Below are positions 60,937-64,000 of a stretch of 64,000 nt of DNA, in pieces. Source of the DNA: Simplicispira sedimenti (GTDB lineage: Bacteria; Pseudomonadota; Gammaproteobacteria; Burkholderiales; Burkholderiaceae_C); NCBI RefSeq assembly GCF_022760965.1, contig NZ_JAKVIJ010000010.1, positions 1-64,000 of the forward strand, in the 5' to 3' direction. A model generated the notes under the pieces. That model ran no database searches and was not told where the DNA came from. It worked only from the letters and a program-made list of their open reading frames with translations. The position numbers were made by a program, and so were the translations under genes. Position 1 is the first letter of the stretch. Each line of letters begins with the position of its first letter.

Positions 60937-61901
60937 ACCATCCCCAGGAGGTGCTTCTGGCTGAACCGCGCGGTTTCTGCGCGGGGGTGGACCGGGCCAT
61001 CGAGATCGTCGAGCGTGCGCTGGCCAAGTTTGGCGCGCCGATCTACGTGCGCCATGAAATCGTGCACAACACCTACGTGGTGAACGACCTCAAGGCCAAG
61101 GGCGCGATCTTCATCGAGGAGCTGTCCGACGTACCGCCCGGCGCCACGCTGATCTTCAGCGCCCACGGCGTGAGCAAGGCGGTGCAGGAAGAAGCCCGCG
61201 CGCGCGGCTTCCATATCTTCGACGCCACCTGCCCGCTGGTGTCCAAGGTGCATGTGGAGGTGGCCAAGCTCGCCCAGGAGGGCTACGAGTTCATCATGAT
61301 CGGCCACAAGGGCCACCCCGAGGTGGAGGGCACGCTGGGCCAGCTCGACGGCGGCATCCACCTGGTGGAAGACGTGGACGACGTGGCACGCGTGCAGCCT
61401 GCGCAAACCGAAAAGCTGGCCGTGGTCACACAGACCACCTTGAGCGTGGACGACGCCGCAGAGATCACGGCCGCCGTGCGTGCGCGTTTCCCCAAGGTGC
61501 GCGAGCCCAAGCAGCAGGACATCTGCTACGCCACGCAGAACCGCCAGGACGCGGTCAAGCTGCTGAGCCCGCAGGTGGACTTGGTCATCGTGGTGGGCAG
61601 CCCCACCAGCTCCAACAGCAACCGCCTGCGCGAACTGGCGCAGCGCATGGGCACCACCAGCTACATGGTGGATTCTGCGGACGAGCTGCGTGCCGAGTGG
61701 TTCAGCGGCATCGCCCGCGTGGGGCTGACGGCGGGGGCTTCTGCGCCGGAGGTGCTGGTGCAGCAGGTGATCGAGCGCATCAAGGCCCTTGGTGCCGTGT
61801 CGGTGCGCAAGCTCAGCGGTATTGAGGAAACGCTCAAGTTCCCGCTGCCCAAGGGGCTCAAGCTCGATGGTGCCGGGCAGGCGGCGGACGACGGCGAATA
61901 A
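60933..61901 (+). CDS. ispH: 4-hydroxy-3-methylbut-2-enyl diphosphate reductase
   Basis: This 322-aa enzyme makes IPP and DMAPP in the last step of the MEP pathway with a 4Fe-4S cluster. Its three cluster Cys are C16 (PRGFCAGVDRA), the Cys in FDATCPLVSKVH and the one in QDICYATQNRQ. THD/E and SNSNRL substrate segments (SPTSSNSNRL) are present. The start ATGAACCATCCCC overlaps the fkpB stop. It ends in repeat copy 10, a terminator. IspE of the same pathway is at 8.4 kb. Confidence 0.98.
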   Translation: MNHPQEVLLAEPRGFCAGVDRAIEIVERALAKFGAPIYVRHEIVHNTYVVNDLKAKGAIFIEELSDVPPGATLIFSAHGVSKAVQEEARARGFHIFDATCPLVSKVHVEVAKLAQEGYEFIMIGHKGHPEVEGTLGQLDGGIHLVEDVDDVARVQPAQTEKLAVVTQTTLSVDDAAEITAAVRARFPKVREPKQQDICYATQNRQDAVKLLSPQVDLVIVVGSPTSSNSNRLRELAQRMGTTSYMVDSADELRAEWFSGIARVGLTAGASAPEVLVQQVIERIKALGAVSVRKLSGIEETLKFPLPKGLKLDGAGQAADDGE

Positions 61902-61904
61902 TTT

Positions 61905-61961
61905 GCTATCAATTTGATAGCTGTTTGCGCAAGCAAAACGGGCCTTGGAGCCCGTTTTTTT
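61905..61961 (+). repeat. GCTAT repeat, copy 10, with intrinsic-terminator hairpin
   Basis: GCTATcaatttgATAGCTGtTTGCGCaag is followed by ACGGGC-cttgga-GCCCGT and TTTTTTT. It stands 3 nt after the ispH stop, between ispH and the convergent CBS gene, and is likely the ispH terminator. Both modules are intact, so it is a good reference copy. Confidence 0.9.
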
Positions 61962-62011
61962 ATTGAATTTGCAGGCGATCTGCTCGCACTGGTTGAGGGG
62001 GCGCTCCCTTA

Positions 62012-62728
62012 TCAACTCCACAGGTCGAGTGGTGGATCTGCCGCCACGGCGCGCAGGATGTCGGTGCGCGACACAAAGCCCACCGGAATGCCCGCTTCGT
62101 CTGTCACGGGCAGGCCGGGCAGCCCGGTGTCCAGCAGCACCGAGGCCAGACGGCGCACATCGGTGTCGGGCGCCACGGTGGGCACGGGGCTCACCATCAC
62201 GGCAGACACGGGCCGCCGGGCCAGCGCGATGGTGGCCTGGATGTGGCCCGGCTCGGGCAGCAGGTCCAGCGGCGCCATGTCGGCACGCACCAGCAGACCG
62301 ATCACTCGGCCCAGGGCATCCACGACGGGCGCCTGTGCCACACCATGTTCGGCGAGTTGCTGCCAAGCGTGGTTGACGATGGTATCGGGCTGCACCGTCA
62401 GGCTGCGCGGCGTCATCACGTCGCGCACGCGCGAGAGGGGCTGGCGCGTGGCCGGTGTGGGGTGGCCGGTCTGTGCATAGGCACTCACTGCGTCGTGTGC
62501 GCGCAGGTTGGCGCTGCCGGTGGGCGCTGTGGCGCCCGCGGTTTCGGCGGCGCCGCTTGGGTGCGCGCCGCCAGGCAGCAGGGATTCCAATGAGAAGGGT
62601 GGCGCCTCGTCGGTTCCGCGCGTGCGCAGCGCCTGGGGGCGGTTGACCCGCCGTGCCGATGTGATGCGCGCAAGGTTCTCGGGGCCACCCCGGTACATCT
62701 GTCCCGATGGGCCAAACACAAAAAACAT
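62012..62728 (-). CDS. CBS-pair domain protein
   Basis: This 238-aa protein opens with MFFVFGPSGQMYRGGPENLARI, a short conserved motif in betaproteobacterial CBS proteins, and a low-complexity linker to about residue 100. The two CBS repeats are VRDVMTPRSLTVQPDTIVNHAWQQLAEHGVAQAPVVD and VSAVMVSPVPTVAPDTDVRRLASVLLDTGLPGLPVTD, which usually bind adenylates. No effector domain is fused. The ATG at 62728 is favoured by GGAGG just upstream (cagGAGGctgcc); a longer frame is open but lacks a site. Confidence 0.82.
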   Translation of the reverse strand: MFFVFGPSGQMYRGGPENLARITSARRVNRPQALRTRGTDEAPPFSLESLLPGGAHPSGAAETAGATAPTGSANLRAHDAVSAYAQTGHPTPATRQPLSRVRDVMTPRSLTVQPDTIVNHAWQQLAEHGVAQAPVVDALGRVIGLLVRADMAPLDLLPEPGHIQATIALARRPVSAVMVSPVPTVAPDTDVRRLASVLLDTGLPGLPVTDEAGIPVGFVSRTDILRAVAADPPLDLWS

Positions 62729-62822
62729 GGCAGCCTCCTGCCACCCCTGGATGCGGGATGGGACTGCACATGTTATCGGCAAGGCCCGCAGCTTCCGCAG
62801 TGGGGCCATCTAAAATCGCACC

Positions 62823-64000
<1,178 letters not shown>

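Overview
The window looks like chromosome of a betaproteobacterium of the family Comamonadaceae (Acidovorax, Simplicispira or Alicycliphilus type). The evidence is the high G+C, the gene orders (TPR protein-lolB-ispE-tRNA-Gln-prs-rplY-pth; rapZ-recN-nadK divergent from hrcA; radC and fkpB-ispH) and about ten copies of an intergenic repeat of the type GCTAT..ATAGCTGCTTGCGC..GGGC..GCCCGTTTT. I think this repeat is typical of the family. The species cannot be fixed from the sequence alone.

Layout. (1) 1-3000 is an accessory edge: the tail of a cassette-integron array. An IS110-family element abuts half of an attC site. One complete gene cassette follows (1491-2741), proved by exact complementarity between its first bases and the R'' box of its own attC. 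It carries a small unknown gene and an endonuclease/exonuclease/phosphatase gene broken by one in-frame TGA. Last comes a terminal DUF6429 cassette that has lost its attC. (2) 3.1-20.2 kb is core genome: LysE exporter, DUF945 protein, ferredoxin, pth, rplY, prs, tRNA-Gln, ispE, lolB, a TPR protein, mutM, a dynamin-like GTPase, mutY, rapZ, recN, nadK, hrcA and a CAU tRNA. (3) 20.2-26.3 kb holds a Ni/Co-type efflux module (dmeR-dmeF), recJ with an rpfE-like gene, and lolC-lolD for lipoprotein release. (4) 26.3-33.3 kb is a catabolic-looking block: a thiamine-diphosphate enzyme with a benzoylformate-decarboxylase-like active site, a BASS-family importer, an aldehyde dehydrogenase and a flavoprotein dehydrogenase, all on the minus strand, with a divergent AraC-type regulator.

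(5) 33.3-43.2 kb is a C4-dicarboxylate-type TRAP system. The DctS/DctR-like two-component pair is transcribed away from two tandem DctP paralogues, then DctQ and DctM, a LivK-type ABC binding protein with no ABC permease 2 nt after dctM, and a methyl-accepting chemotaxis protein. This looks like a combined uptake, sensing and taxis unit. (6) 43.1-64 kb is mostly core: SulP permease, metG, an SMP-30-like protein, a patatin, a membrane-anchored Mrr-like protein, apbC, a PAS-GGDEF protein, an orphan peptide-type binding protein, a large FtsX-like permease, truncated globin, DUF2199, Smr, radC, fkpB, ispH, a CBS protein and serS, which runs off the right edge.

The most unusual observations are the IS110-attC junction with its cassette, the GCTAT repeats supplying the start codons of lolD and recJ and possibly the interdomain linker of metG, the unassigned 26-33 kb catabolic block, and the TRAP/ABC-binding-protein/chemoreceptor unit. 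No CRISPR array, rRNA operon, prophage or integron integrase gene is visible.
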